Positions 8,184 to 16,689 of a stretch of DNA of 64,000 nt are shown here, piece by piece (within the stretch, counting starts at the first letter, position 1; the number at the start of each line of letters is the position of its first letter). This DNA comes from an uncultured Dokdonia sp. (GTDB lineage: Bacteria; Bacteroidota; Bacteroidia; Flavobacteriales; Flavobacteriaceae), in contig NZ_CANMDS010000003.1 in the NCBI RefSeq assembly GCF_947496725.1, positions 124,001 through 188,000 of the forward strand, written 5' to 3'. The translations under genes were made by a program, and so were the position numbers. Under the pieces are notes generated by a model. That model was not told the DNA's origin. It saw nothing but the letters and a program-made list of their open reading frames with translations, and made no database searches.

Positions 8184-9512
8184 TTAATTAGTATCTCCTG
8201 TGGTTTTTTCTACATTAGGTAATCTATAGCTTTTTACAGCTCCCAGAAGTCCTATTATGGATAGTGCAAGTATCACACTCTCAACAGAGACTAGTGATAA
8301 TACAGCACTTAGACCACCAGTGACTAGAAGTATAAGACCTATAATTGTATTACTTACAGAGACATAATTTGTTCTCTCATTACCACTTGCCATATCTATA
8401 ATGTAGGTTTTTCTCCCTTGACGCACACCGCTATGAGCAACTCCTAAAACAAAGAAAGCAATAGGGTATAGCCAGAGTTGCGTTTTAAAATCACCAGCAA
8501 ATGTGATTATCAAAAAAAGGATTAAACCACAAAGCGATGCTATGGTAACGGCATAAGCCATTGTGTTTTTACTAGACTTATCTGCCAGTTTACCCCAGTA
8601 CGGAGAGCTCACGATAGATGCAAGGCCATTTGATATAATAAGTAAGCCTAGTAAATAACTGGTGTCTTTTACACTATTTTGTGCAACAGTAACATAAAAC
8701 GGTGCAGAGAGTGCAGAGCAGAGCAAAAGAGATCTTGCTATAACAAAATCTCGTAGATGTTTATCATCTTTTAATAGTTTAAGATTATCTGCTATACTGT
8801 TTTGCTCGCCAGCCTCATTTTCAATAGGAGTGGGAAACTCTTTTACAGAAGCATATATCACAGAAGCAATAATCCACATTGAGGCTGCAAAGAAAATTAG
8901 GTTAGTATAAAACTGAATGTTTTCTGTTGTTTTTGAAGTGTAGGTTATATAGAGCCCGGCTATAAGTACTAATATGCCAGAAAAGGAAGAGGTATAACCG
9001 CCTAGTCTCCCTCTACGAGTTTTTGGTATCGTTTTACCCTTAATATCTTTAGAACTTACTGAGGCAAGACTACGAGCTAAACTAAAAATGATTAAACAAA
9101 CTATGATTAACCAGCCAGCCACTTTTTTATCAAAGTGTAATGAGACGAGACCTATAGCAGCAATGGCTACCCCTTGTATTATAGAACCTACTACCCATAT
9201 GTATTTACGTATAGGTTTTTTCTTTACGTAATTTGAGATTGCTACCTGCGGGATAAGAGCGCCAGACTCGCGTATGGGTACAATAAGACTTATAAGAAAC
9301 ACAGGAGCATTTACATAATTCATTAACCAAGTGAGTACTGTTTTTGGGTTACTGAGGGTGTCACCTAGTTTTGTAAAAGTGTGAGTAAAGAGTATGGTAA
9401 AAAAATTACTAGCTACGTGATTGCAAGCCTCATCTGTTATGCCCTTGCATACACGATCTTTACTTTCATTATTCAGGTAATCATAAAGTTTATTAAGAGT
9501 AGATGTAAGCAT
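8184..9512 (-). CDS. MFS transporter
   Basis: A 442-residue polytopic inner-membrane protein with about 12 predicted helices in two halves. The halves are split by a charged cytoplasmic loop at about residues 220-245 (SVKEFPTPIENEAGEQNSIA). The pattern of small-residue-rich helices, and a GLLIISNGLASIVSSPYWGKLADKSS stretch resembling an MFS motif A loop, support the major facilitator family. The ~60 N-terminal residues before the first helix are unusually long and carry three Cys. The substrate is unknown; the gene stands alone and is transcribed toward the LamG lipoprotein gene. Confidence 0.8.
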   Translation of the reverse strand: MLTSTLNKLYDYLNNESKDRVCKGITDEACNHVASNFFTILFTHTFTKLGDTLSNPKTVLTWLMNYVNAPVFLISLIVPIRESGALIPQVAISNYVKKKPIRKYIWVVGSIIQGVAIAAIGLVSLHFDKKVAGWLIIVCLIIFSLARSLASVSSKDIKGKTIPKTRRGRLGGYTSSFSGILVLIAGLYITYTSKTTENIQFYTNLIFFAASMWIIASVIYASVKEFPTPIENEAGEQNSIADNLKLLKDDKHLRDFVIARSLLLCSALSAPFYVTVAQNSVKDTSYLLGLLIISNGLASIVSSPYWGKLADKSSKNTMAYAVTIASLCGLILFLIITFAGDFKTQLWLYPIAFFVLGVAHSGVRQGRKTYIIDMASGNERTNYVSVSNTIIGLILLVTGGLSAVLSLVSVESVILALSIIGLLGAVKSYRLPNVEKTTGDTN

Positions 9513-9611
9513 ATGGTATGACTAAGTAGGAGGTATGTTTCTTATACTGATTCTAAATATACGTTATTTTACAAGGCGTTTATATAGAATGATATGTTAC
9601 AGTTGTGTATA

Positions 9612-9627
9612 CGCTTTCGCGAAAGCG
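9612..9627. repeat. Iterated palindrome, intergenic copy
   Basis: An exact 16-mer flanked by TA on both sides, directly after the T-run of the terminator behind the small membrane gene. Confidence 0.9.
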
Positions 9628-9628
9628 T

Positions 9629-9660
9629 AAAAAAAAAGAAGACCTTACGATCTTCTTTTT
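9629..9660 (-). terminator. Terminator of the fahA operon
   Basis: On the minus strand, arms AAGAAGATC (9657-9649) and GGTCTTCTT (9644-9636) close a GTAA tetraloop and are followed by a run of seven T. The stop codon TAA of the upstream small gene forms three of the four loop bases. Confidence 0.85.
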
Positions 9661-9824
9661 TTTAATTGTACTCTAACTACCGTTATACCTATAAGGATAA
9701 GCAATATGCTTGCGGCGGCTATTTTGCCAAATATAAGCCATAGTAGCCAGTAGGCTAGTAGCAGTGCACTAGCATAAAAAGAGACTGCTAGTAGCATTAC
9801 AAAGTATAAGGCTATTGTTTTCAT
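9645..9824 (-). CDS. Small membrane protein (59 aa), not recognised
   Basis: An ORF of 59 codons just below common length cut-offs: MKTIALYFVMLLAVSFYASA and onward. It has two hydrophobic helices (about residues 3-31 and 34-50) and a very basic tail (VRVQLKKKRRS), so an inner-membrane protein with a cytoplasmic C-terminus is likely. It starts 13 bp after the fahA stop on the same strand and ends inside the operon terminator, which supports a real, co-transcribed gene. No family is recognised. Confidence 0.55.
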   Translation of the reverse strand: MKTIALYFVMLLAVSFYASALLLAYWLLWLIFGKIAAASILLILIGITVVRVQLKKRRS

Positions 9825-9837
9825 TTACTCGGTATTC

Positions 9838-11130
9838 TTATTTTGTCTTAGGCTCAAATACTGGTAATAGCTTAGTTGATACTTCGCCAAAACCTATGCG
9901 CGGGTAATCCTTAGACTTAGAGTAACCACGTATAATTACCGTATCATTATCTTCTATAAACTTGCGGTCACCACCTTCTTTAAGTTTTACAGGTTTCTCA
10001 CCTCTCCACGATAACTCAAGCATAGAACCATATGAGTCTGGTGTAGATCCAGATAGTGTACCACTACCCATCATATCTCCAGCATTTACAGGGCAACCAT
10101 TTACTGTATGGTGTGCAAGTTGCTGGCTCATATTCCAGTACATATATTTAAAGTTAGACTTACACACAGTAGTCTCCTTCATACCTTCTGGCTGTAATGC
10201 CACCTCAAGGTTAATGTCAAAACTCTTTTTACCTTCAAACTTAAGGTAAGGTAAAAGCTCTTTTTTAGGCGCTGGACTCTCTACTCTAAAAGGCTCAAGC
10301 GCATCTAGTGTCACAATCCACGGTGAGATAGATGAGGCAAAGTTTTTTGCAAGAAACGGTCCTAGTGGCACATATTCCCATTTTTGAATATCACGCGCAC
10401 TCCAGTCATTAAAGAGTACAAGGCCAAAAATATTTTCTTCGGCTTCTTCTGTAGAGATAGATTCTCCCAGATTATTTGCATCTGTTGTTATAAAAGCCAT
10501 CTCAAGTTCAAAATCTATAAGTCTTGATGGGCCAAATATTGGGTTTGTCGCACCGTTAGGTAGCTTTTGTCCTTTTGGTCTGTGTACTGGTATTCCAGAT
10601 GGTATTACAGAAGAGCTACGACCGTGATATGCGACAGGTAGGTGTAACCAGTTAGGCATAAGCGCGTTTTCTTCTCCACGGAACATTGTACCCACATTAG
10701 TCGCGTGCTCAATACTTGAGTAAAAATCTGTGTAATCACCTATTTGTACTGGTAGTTGCATTTCTACCTCTTCTAGTTTAAAAATAACCACGTCACGATC
10801 TTTTGCATTGTCACGCAGTGCAGCATTGCTCTCCTCAAAGATTTCAGAAATGCGGTTACGTACGAGTCGCCACGTCTTGCGACCATCTGCAATAAAGTCA
10901 TTAAGGGTATCTTGTAAAAAGATATCATCTGTAAGAGGTATGCCCTCAAAGTATCCTAGTTGGTGTAGCGCACCTAGATCTATTGCATAATCACCTATGC
11001 GTGTGCCTATTGTGATTACATCATCACGAGTTAAGAACACCCCAAAAGGAATATTCTGTATGGGAAAATCTGTATTCTTAGACGTGTCTAACCACGTTTT
11101 TCTAGAAGGATCGTTTGCAGATAGAGGCAT
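9838..11130 (-). CDS. fahA: Fumarylacetoacetase
   Basis: A 430-residue cytoplasmic enzyme of tyrosine and phenylalanine breakdown; it hydrolyses fumarylacetoacetate to fumarate and acetoacetate. An N-terminal SH3-like domain (about 1-120) precedes the FAH catalytic fold. Visible catalytic and metal-binding blocks are DYTDFYSSIEHATNVG (the Asp metal ligand), LPVAYHGRSSSV (the general-base His), DFELEMAFI (two Glu metal ligands) and LFNDWSARDIQKWEYVPLGP (the Asp ligand). GDMMGSGTLSG near residue 353 is also typical. Its length fits the family. It is divergent from glyA with a 111-bp shared promoter region and is followed by a small membrane gene. Confidence 0.95.
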   Translation of the reverse strand: MPLSANDPSRKTWLDTSKNTDFPIQNIPFGVFLTRDDVITIGTRIGDYAIDLGALHQLGYFEGIPLTDDIFLQDTLNDFIADGRKTWRLVRNRISEIFEESNAALRDNAKDRDVVIFKLEEVEMQLPVQIGDYTDFYSSIEHATNVGTMFRGEENALMPNWLHLPVAYHGRSSSVIPSGIPVHRPKGQKLPNGATNPIFGPSRLIDFELEMAFITTDANNLGESISTEEAEENIFGLVLFNDWSARDIQKWEYVPLGPFLAKNFASSISPWIVTLDALEPFRVESPAPKKELLPYLKFEGKKSFDINLEVALQPEGMKETTVCKSNFKYMYWNMSQQLAHHTVNGCPVNAGDMMGSGTLSGSTPDSYGSMLELSWRGEKPVKLKEGGDRKFIEDNDTVIIRGYSKSKDYPRIGFGEVSTKLLPVFEPKTK

Positions 11131-11168
11131 TCTATATGTTTTAATAAGTTGTTTGTAAATCTCTTCCT

Positions 11169-11176
11169 CAAATATA
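11169..11176 (-). promoter_or_regulatory. Candidate fahA -7 element
   Basis: The minus strand reads TATATTTG, an exact match to the Bacteroidota -7 consensus TAnnTTTG, about 40 bp upstream of fahA. No clear TTG is found at the -33 distance. Confidence 0.4.
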
Positions 11177-11208
11177 TGATTTATAGCATTCTTAAAAAGA
11201 GATTGTAG

Positions 11209-11216
11209 TATTTTTG
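11209..11216 (+). promoter_or_regulatory. Candidate glyA -7 element
   Basis: TATTTTTG matches TAnnTTTG exactly, 25 bp upstream of the glyA start. The -33 TTG is not evident. Confidence 0.42.
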
Positions 11217-11241
11217 TATCACTTTAACAAACATCTTAAAT

Positions 11242-12516
11242 ATGCAACGAGATACCGCCATTTTTGACCTAATACAAGAAGAAAAAGAACGCCAACTTAA
11301 TGGCCTTGAGCTTATTGCTTCAGAAAACTTTGTGAGTGACCAGGTAATGGAAGCCGCAGGATCTGTACTAACTAATAAATATGCAGAGGGGTATCCCGGT
11401 AAGCGCTATTATGGTGGTTGTGAAGTAGTAGACGAGGTTGAGACACTAGCTATCGAGCGTGCAAAAGAGCTTTTTGGCGCAGCTTATGCAAACGTACAGC
11501 CGCACTCAGGTTCTCAAGCAAACACGGCCGTTTTTCACGCTTGTTTAAAACCAGGAGATAAGTTTTTAGGTTTTGACCTTGCTCACGGTGGTCACTTAAC
11601 ACACGGGTCGCCAGTAAACTTTTCTGGTCGCTTATATAACCCTGTTTTTTACGGAGTAGATAAGGAAACAGGATTACTTAATTACGATAAAATACAAGAA
11701 ATAGCAACTGCAGAGCAGCCTAAAATGATCATAGCAGGTGCCTCTGCATACTCACGTGAGATTGATTATAAACGCTTTCGCGAAATTGCAGACTCAGTAG
11801 GCGCCATCCTTCTTGCAGATGTTGCTCATCCAGCAGGTCTTATTGCAAAAGGAATCATAGCAGACCCTATACCACACTGTCACGTAGTAACAACTACTAC
11901 GCACAAAACACTAAGAGGGCCACGCGGTGGAATGATACTTATGGGTGAAGATTTTGAAAACCCTTTTGGGATCACACTTAAAAGTGGAAAGAAACGTATG
12001 ATGTCTTCTCTACTAGATAGTGGTATTTTTCCAGGTAACCAAGGAGGACCATTAATGCACGTGATAGGAGCAAAGGCAATTGCCTTTGGAGAAGCACTTA
12101 CAGATGAGTTTTTACACTATATGGTGCAGGTTAAGAAAAATGCAACTACACTAGCAGATGCACTTGTGCTTAAAGGGTATGACATTATATCTGGAGGTAC
12201 AGATAACCATATGATGCTTATAGACCTACGCAATAAAGATGTAACGGGTAAAGCTGCCGAAGAAGCGCTAGGTAAGGCAGACATTACGGTAAACAAGAAT
12301 ATGGTGCCATTTGATGATAAGTCACCATTTGTAACTTCTGGTATACGCATAGGTACTGCTGCAGTAACTACACGTGGTCTTGTAGAAGGTGATATGCACG
12401 AGATTGCAAACTTTATAGACAAGGCAATACAGCACCACGATAATGACGAGGTGCTAGAAAACGTAGCAAAGAGTGTAAACGAGATGATGGGGCACAGACC
12501 ATTGTTTAAAGCATAA
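11242..12516 (+). CDS. glyA: Serine hydroxymethyltransferase
   Basis: A 424-residue PLP enzyme interconverting serine and glycine and charging tetrahydrofolate with one-carbon units. It opens with [20 protein letters not shown]. It contains [18 protein letters not shown] (about 50-67), [15 protein letters not shown] for cofactor and folate contacts, [10 protein letters not shown], and the PLP lysine in [16 protein letters not shown] (Lys about 226). Full length with no gaps. The sequence KRFREIA contains a half copy of the iterated palindrome (11772-11784). A strong terminator follows. Confidence 0.97.
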   Translation: MQRDTAIFDLIQEEKERQLNGLELIASENFVSDQVMEAAGSVLTNKYAEGYPGKRYYGGCEVVDEVETLAIERAKELFGAAYANVQPHSGSQANTAVFHACLKPGDKFLGFDLAHGGHLTHGSPVNFSGRLYNPVFYGVDKETGLLNYDKIQEIATAEQPKMIIAGASAYSREIDYKRFREIADSVGAILLADVAHPAGLIAKGIIADPIPHCHVVTTTTHKTLRGPRGGMILMGEDFENPFGITLKSGKKRMMSSLLDSGIFPGNQGGPLMHVIGAKAIAFGEALTDEFLHYMVQVKKNATTLADALVLKGYDIISGGTDNHMMLIDLRNKDVTGKAAEEALGKADITVNKNMVPFDDKSPFVTSGIRIGTAAVTTRGLVEGDMHEIANFIDKAIQHHDNDEVLENVAKSVNEMMGHRPLFKA

Positions 12517-12534
12517 TAAACACATATATTATAT

Positions 12535-12567
12535 AAAAGCCAGTAATTATATTGCTGGCTTTTTTTA
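12535..12567 (+). terminator. glyA terminator
   Basis: Arms GCCAGTAAT (12539-12547) and ATTGCTGGC (12551-12559), with one G-U pair and a three-base loop, followed by eight T. Confidence 0.85.
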
Positions 12568-12623
12568 TGTTTGTTTGTAACAAAAGCTTAAAAGCGTACA
12601 CCTACCGTAAGAGATTAAGATTT

Positions 12624-13043
12624 ATGAAACATATACATTTTAACAAGAATAATTGGTTCTGGGTAACACTACTAGTGCTTTCTCTTGTATGCATACTCGC
12701 AGGCACCTTTGAGTTTTATGAATTTGAAAATCCTGGTATAAATAGGAAGATTGCTGCAGCTGGCTTCTTGCTACAGGTGATATATTTTTTTCGATTTTTT
12801 ATCTATAAGAATGATGTACAGGTTACTAAAAATATAATAATGATACGTCTCAACTCGTGGAATGGTAAACGCATATATTTTGACCACATCGCTAGTACAA
12901 TTCTTACAGAAAGCTCTCTTATAGTAACTAAAACCAATGGCGAGCACATCACTTTTGATGCAAAAGGAATTCACCCAGATGATTTGCAAAAGTTAAACGA
13001 ACTCTTATTAAGTAAGTTAGAAAGCCCCATAAATATAGGGTAG
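12624..13043 (+). CDS. Membrane protein with two helices and a PH-like C-terminal domain
   Basis: I choose the ATG giving MKHIHFNKNNWFWVTLLVLS (139 aa). The upstream in-frame start lies inside the glyA terminator and would add an unlikely cytosolic peptide. Two transmembrane helices (about residues 12-30 and 43-61) are followed by a ~70-residue soluble domain (NDVQVTKNIIMIRLNSWNGK, then HIASTILTESSLIVTKTNGE). Its strand pattern and C-terminal helix resemble bacterial PH (DUF304-like) domains. No function is known. It is a single gene convergent with a small membrane gene. Confidence 0.6.
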   Translation: MKHIHFNKNNWFWVTLLVLSLVCILAGTFEFYEFENPGINRKIAAAGFLLQVIYFFRFFIYKNDVQVTKNIIMIRLNSWNGKRIYFDHIASTILTESSLIVTKTNGEHITFDAKGIHPDDLQKLNELLLSKLESPINIG

Positions 13044-13077
13044 TGCCCTATTTTAGACTTGTGAGTATCTATCCCGA

Positions 13078-13266
13078 TTAAGGTTTTAAAACCAGTTTAA
13101 TTAAAAACAGAAGTACTACAAACCCTATAAAACCTAGCAATACCCATTTACTTCCTTTGTATTGCTTTTTGTGTAGCTTAAGATCTTTGCGATAGCTCCA
13201 TATAATGAGTGTTATGAAAGCAATCACAAAAAAAAGTACGAATATAACCTGACCAGTGCTAAACAT
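13078..13266 (-). CDS. Conserved small membrane protein (62 aa)
   Basis: MFSTGQVIFVLFFVIAFITL begins a first helix, then a basic loop (SYRKDLKLHKKQYKGSK) and a second helix (WVLLGFIGFVVLLFLIKLVL). This pattern is familiar from many Flavobacteriaceae genomes as a hypothetical protein. The two helices with a Lys-rich cytoplasmic loop suggest an inner-membrane hairpin. Divergent from the pyrophosphohydrolase gene, with an iterated palindrome in the 73-bp gap. No function is known. Confidence 0.72.
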   Translation of the reverse strand: MFSTGQVIFVLFFVIAFITLIIWSYRKDLKLHKKQYKGSKWVLLGFIGFVVLLFLIKLVLKP

Positions 13267-13303
13267 TTGGAGTATTTTAGAAGTGTAAAAATACGTATGA
13301 GTA

Positions 13304-13319
13304 CGCTTTCGCGAAAGCG
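13304..13319. repeat. Iterated palindrome, intergenic copy
   Basis: An exact 16-mer flanked by TA...TA, in the divergent gap 20 bp before the pyrophosphohydrolase start. Confidence 0.9.
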
Positions 13320-13339
13320 TAATAAAACAAATTTAACTT

Positions 13340-13726
13340 ATGAAAAATAAAATAGCAGCTGTAACCCTTTTTCACGATACTTATGGGCTGGATAGAAAGG
13401 CTACGCCTACAGCTCAACTCTCTAAAGCCAAAAATGAGTTACGTTATAACTTGATGAAGGAAGAAAATGAAGAGTATCTAGAAGCAGCAAATAATGGAGA
13501 TCTCGTAGAAGTGGCAGATGCGCTAGGGGATATGCTGTATATTTTATGCGGGACTATTATAGAACACGGTATGCAAGATAAGATAGAGGAGGTTTTTAAT
13601 GAGATACAACGTTCTAATATGAGTAAGCTGGGGGAAGATGGAAAGCCTATCTATAGAGAGGATGGTAAAGTACTTAAAGGACCTAACTATTTTAAGCCAG
13701 ACATTGCAAGTATACTTAACAAGTAA
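13340..13726 (+). CDS. MazG-type nucleoside triphosphate pyrophosphohydrolase family protein
   Basis: A 128-residue all-alpha NTP pyrophosphatase-fold protein. The metal-binding signature appears as LMKEENEEYLEA (E-x-x-E, about residues 38-49) followed by LVEVADALGDMLYILCG (E-x-x-x-x-x-D, about 55-71). The C-terminal part (NMSKLGEDGKPIYREDGKVL then GPNYFKPD) is typical of the phosphoribosyl-ATP-pyrophosphohydrolase-like group found in phages and bacteria. The likely role is hydrolysis of a noncanonical or excess nucleotide; the exact substrate is not visible. It is a single gene with its own terminator. Confidence 0.83.
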   Translation: MKNKIAAVTLFHDTYGLDRKATPTAQLSKAKNELRYNLMKEENEEYLEAANNGDLVEVADALGDMLYILCGTIIEHGMQDKIEEVFNEIQRSNMSKLGEDGKPIYREDGKVLKGPNYFKPDIASILNK

Positions 13727-13733
13727 AAACTAT

Positions 13734-13769
13734 AAAAAAAGCCGCTCTCTTAAGAAAGCGGCTTTTTTT
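13734..13769. terminator. Bidirectional terminator
   Basis: Arms GCCGCT (13741-13746) and AGCGGC (13757-13762), extended by seven A on the left and seven T on the right. It serves the convergent pyrophosphohydrolase and OmpH genes. Confidence 0.88.
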
Positions 13770-13786
13770 ATGAAGTAGTAAGGTTT

Positions 13787-14299
13787 TTACTCCTCTACTT
13801 TGATACCCATTTTTGCAAGTACAGCCATTGTGATGTCTGATGCAGGATCTGCATATGCAAAGTTGTTATTGTTACCTATAGTAAGGATGTGTGAGAAGCC
13901 TTGCTCTTTTGCCACTGTAGTTACAACTTCACCTATTTTTTTATAAAGTGGTTGTACTACTTCAGATTGCTTAAGTTGTAAGAGCTGTGCTCCGTTCTGA
14001 CGAAATTTTGAAATATCGTCTTCTAATGCTATGATTTCTCCTTGCTTAGTTTTTCTTTCTTCGTCTGTAAAGCCTGCTTGTCCCGCTTGGTATAGTTTTA
14101 CTTTAGCTTCATAATCTTCAATCTTTACCTTCATTTGAGACTCAAGATCAAGATTGTATTTTTTTACTTCTTCATTTGCAGCAGTAAGCTCTGGCATTTT
14201 TGTGAGGATAAAATCTGCATCTACAGTTCCTACTTTACTTTGTGCAAAAGCTGTTGCTGTAAATAGCACGACTAACATTGCGAGTACGAGTTTTTTCAT
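13787..14299 (-). CDS. OmpH/Skp family periplasmic chaperone
   Basis: I start at MKKLVLAMLVVLFTATAFAQ, which is a complete signal peptide; the longer ORF adds 13 codons upstream without support. The mature protein (about 150 aa) begins KVGTVDADFILTKMPELTAA, the usual OmpH/Skp opening. It has a long charged coiled-coil helix hairpin (about residues 40-125) and ends in a small beta part (HILTIGNNNNFAYADPASDI), as in Bacteroidota OmpH proteins. Skp-type trimers hold unfolded outer-membrane proteins in the periplasm. Single gene; function by family. Confidence 0.9.
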   Translation of the reverse strand: MKKLVLAMLVVLFTATAFAQSKVGTVDADFILTKMPELTAANEEVKKYNLDLESQMKVKIEDYEAKVKLYQAGQAGFTDEERKTKQGEIIALEDDISKFRQNGAQLLQLKQSEVVQPLYKKIGEVVTTVAKEQGFSHILTIGNNNNFAYADPASDITMAVLAKMGIKVEE

Positions 14300-14380
14300 T
14301 GTATGTGTTTTGTTAAGGTTTATCATTTGCGCGTGCAAATATATGTGATTGAAGACAATATCTGTGCCAAGGGCGCTTTT

Positions 14381-14614
14381 TTAAGTAAAGAGCTGTCCTC
14401 TGTGGGGTTTTAAGTCGTCTCTCACTGGTTTCATTGCTTCTTTGTCTACTACAAGGTAAGCAAGTGCAAAGTCTTCAGATTGTTTTTCTACTCCTGTAAT
14501 AGGGGTGGCTAGTTCTTTTGCACTTGCATACTCCTTTAAGTGTATCTCGTGGTGAAGAGCAATCTTCTCTGCGTCTGGACCTCTAAAGTCCCATATAAGT
14601 TTAAGTCTTTCCAA
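14381..14614 (-). CDS. Conserved small soluble protein (77 aa)
   Basis: MERLKLIWDFRGPDAEKIAL then a conserved HHEIHLKEY motif and ALAYLVVDKEAMKPVRDDLKPHRGQ near the end. No signal or membrane segment is present. The His-rich HHEIH stretch and the C-terminal RDDLKPHRGQ are the kind of invariant blocks seen in conserved Bacteroidota hypotheticals. No function is recognised. It sits behind OmpH on the opposite side from the isomerase operon, whose promoter lies in the next gap. Confidence 0.65.
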   Translation of the reverse strand: MERLKLIWDFRGPDAEKIALHHEIHLKEYASAKELATPITGVEKQSEDFALAYLVVDKEAMKPVRDDLKPHRGQLFT

Positions 14615-14708
14615 TGGTGATGATCTTAATATTATTATGCCAAAAATATATAATATGCTTCTTACTCAAGGGTATATATGTACTAAAGATTACTTAAAAC
14701 CGTTGGTA

Positions 14709-14738
14709 TTGCACAGTAGTTGATTATGCCTATTTTTG
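14709..14738 (+). promoter_or_regulatory. Bacteroidota-type promoter of the isomerase/surA operon
   Basis: TTG at 14709-14711, exactly 19 bases, then TATTTTTG at 14731-14738. This is an exact TTG-N19-TAnnTTTG match, 20 bp before the first gene of the operon. Confidence 0.68.
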
Positions 14739-14757
14739 CAATTATCTAAACCCTCAT

Positions 14758-16689
14758 ATGCGTTATCTTTTTATAGTATGTTTTTTATTCTCTTTTGCTT
14801 TAATGGGGCAAGAAAAAGTGCTACTTAAAGTAAATGATGAAGAAGTAAGTACAGAAGAATTTATACGTGTTTACGAGAAAAATTTATCACTCATTAAGGA
14901 GGTGGAACATAACTCTCCAAAACAGTATCTTGATCTCTTTATAGATTATAAGCTCAAAGTGCAAGAGGCATATAAGCAAGGGCTTGATAAGAAACAGGCT
15001 TATCAAAAAGAGATTGCATCATATAGGTCACAACTAGCAAAGAATTACCTTAATGATGTGCAAGTAACAGATGATCTTGTAAAAGAGGCATACTTTAGGA
15101 GTAAAAATGAGCTTCGTGCTCGACATATACTTATACGACTTCGTCCAGATGCATTGCCTAAAGACACTCTCGTAGCCTATAATAAACTTATAGCTGCTCG
15201 TGACCGTATCATTAAAGGGGAGGATTTTAATAAGATTGCCCGTATTTACAGTGAGGATCCATCTGCAAAGCAAAATGGTGGAGACCTAGGTTGGTTTAAG
15301 GCTTTTAAAATGGTTTATCCATTTGAAAATGCTGCGTACAGTACACCGATACAGGAAGTCTCAATGCCTTTTAGAACAAATTTTGGTTATCACATTGTAC
15401 AACCTACAGCGACAAGAATATCACAAGGAACTGTACAGGTAGCACACATTATGGTTTCTTTAAATCAAAAGGATAGTACAGTCTCACCAGCGGCTAAGAT
15501 CATTAAAGTAAAAGAACTTCTAGATTCTGGAGCAGATTTTGAAACGCTAGCTCTCAATTACAGTGATGATAAGAATACAGCAAAGAAAGGCGGTGTGATC
15601 AATGCGTTTGAAAAAGGACAACTTAGTAGTGATGTTTTTGAAAAGACAGCTTTTAATCTCAAAAGCATAGGAGAAATTTCAGAGCCTTTTAAAACAAAGT
15701 TTGGCTGGCATATCCTTAAGTTAGTAAAGAAAAATCCACTACAGGCATTTGAAGAGATAGAAGCTTCCTTAACACAAAAGGTTACAAGAGATGCCAGAGC
15801 ACGTGTTTTATCTGAGGCTTTATATGAAAAACTACGTAAGAAATATAATGTAACAGAAGAGGTAGCAATTGTAGAATACTTTACAAGTGTCTTGCCAGAA
15901 GTGTATAACAGAGAGGAACAATTATTTACAGATAAGAGCGCATTAACAAGAACAGCCTTTACCATAGGTGACGAGACTTTTTTATACAGTGATATAGCAA
16001 AGGTGATTGATAACAAGCTTAAGCGAAAAAACTATACATCACGTTCATATTTTGTAGAAAATGAGGTGGCAAATTTTATAAATGACGCGCTTAAAACATA
16101 TCATCTAGCACATTTAGAAGAAGAAAATCCTGGATTTAGGTCTCTTATTAATGAATATAAAGAAGGATTGTTGCTATTTGATCTTTTAGAAAGCCAGATT
16201 TGGAAGAAAGCGCAAAAGGACTCTGTTGGGTTAAGAGCTTTTTATAATGCAAATGCACAAAACTATAAAACTCCTAAAGTATATAACACACGAGTATTTA
16301 CTACAAAACAGAAGGAAATAGCAACCACGTATAGAAAGCGTCTACTTAAGGGAGAAAAAAGTGAGATAATTATAGAGGCACTTAAAGTGAAATATAAATC
16401 ACCCTTAATTGTTTCTAACAGAGAGATTGTTGAAGAAAACCTCCCATTTTCGGGAGATAATAATCTTGGTATAAAAAAAGTAATAACAGAAGGAGACAAT
16501 TATATCTTGTACGAGGTTTTGAGCATAGATGAAGCAAAGTTAAATACACTAGCAGAGTCGCGAGGGGCAGTAATGAGTGATTATCAAAAGTACTTAGAGA
16601 CTAATTTTGTGAAAGAATTGAGAGAAAATAGTGAGATCAATGTTAATACAACAATCTTAAACAACCTTGAAAAAAGATATGATGAGTAG
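14758..16689 (+). CDS. Periplasmic peptidylprolyl isomerase with two parvulin domains
   Basis: A 643-residue protein with a short signal peptide (MRYLFIVCFLFSFALMGQ). A SurA-N-like helical part (about 20-115) is followed by two tandem PpiC/parvulin domains. The first covers about 117-218 (RARHILIRLR, DPSAKQNGGDLGWFKAFKMV, FGYHIV) and the second about 225-325 (QVAHIMVSL, KNTAKKGGVINAFEKGQL, FGWHILK). A long C-terminal helical region has weak parvulin similarity. It acts on outer-membrane protein folding by family. First gene of a three-isomerase operon; its end overlaps the next gene by about 11 bp. Confidence 0.9.
   Translation: MRYLFIVCFLFSFALMGQEKVLLKVNDEEVSTEEFIRVYEKNLSLIKEVEHNSPKQYLDLFIDYKLKVQEAYKQGLDKKQAYQKEIASYRSQLAKNYLNDVQVTDDLVKEAYFRSKNELRARHILIRLRPDALPKDTLVAYNKLIAARDRIIKGEDFNKIARIYSEDPSAKQNGGDLGWFKAFKMVYPFENAAYSTPIQEVSMPFRTNFGYHIVQPTATRISQGTVQVAHIMVSLNQKDSTVSPAAKIIKVKELLDSGADFETLALNYSDDKNTAKKGGVINAFEKGQLSSDVFEKTAFNLKSIGEISEPFKTKFGWHILKLVKKNPLQAFEEIEASLTQKVTRDARARVLSEALYEKLRKKYNVTEEVAIVEYFTSVLPEVYNREEQLFTDKSALTRTAFTIGDETFLYSDIAKVIDNKLKRKNYTSRSYFVENEVANFINDALKTYHLAHLEEENPGFRSLINEYKEGLLLFDLLESQIWKKAQKDSVGLRAFYNANAQNYKTPKVYNTRVFTTKQKEIATTYRKRLLKGEKSEIIIEALKVKYKSPLIVSNREIVEENLPFSGDNNLGIKKVITEGDNYILYEVLSIDEAKLNTLAESRGAVMSDYQKYLETNFVKELRENSEINVNTTILNNLEKRYDE

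Noticed and set aside
15558-16016. A 152-codon minus ORF inside the first isomerase gene
   Set aside because: The plus strand has clear parvulin motifs throughout; the opposite ORF is Leu/Ser-rich and has no family pattern.
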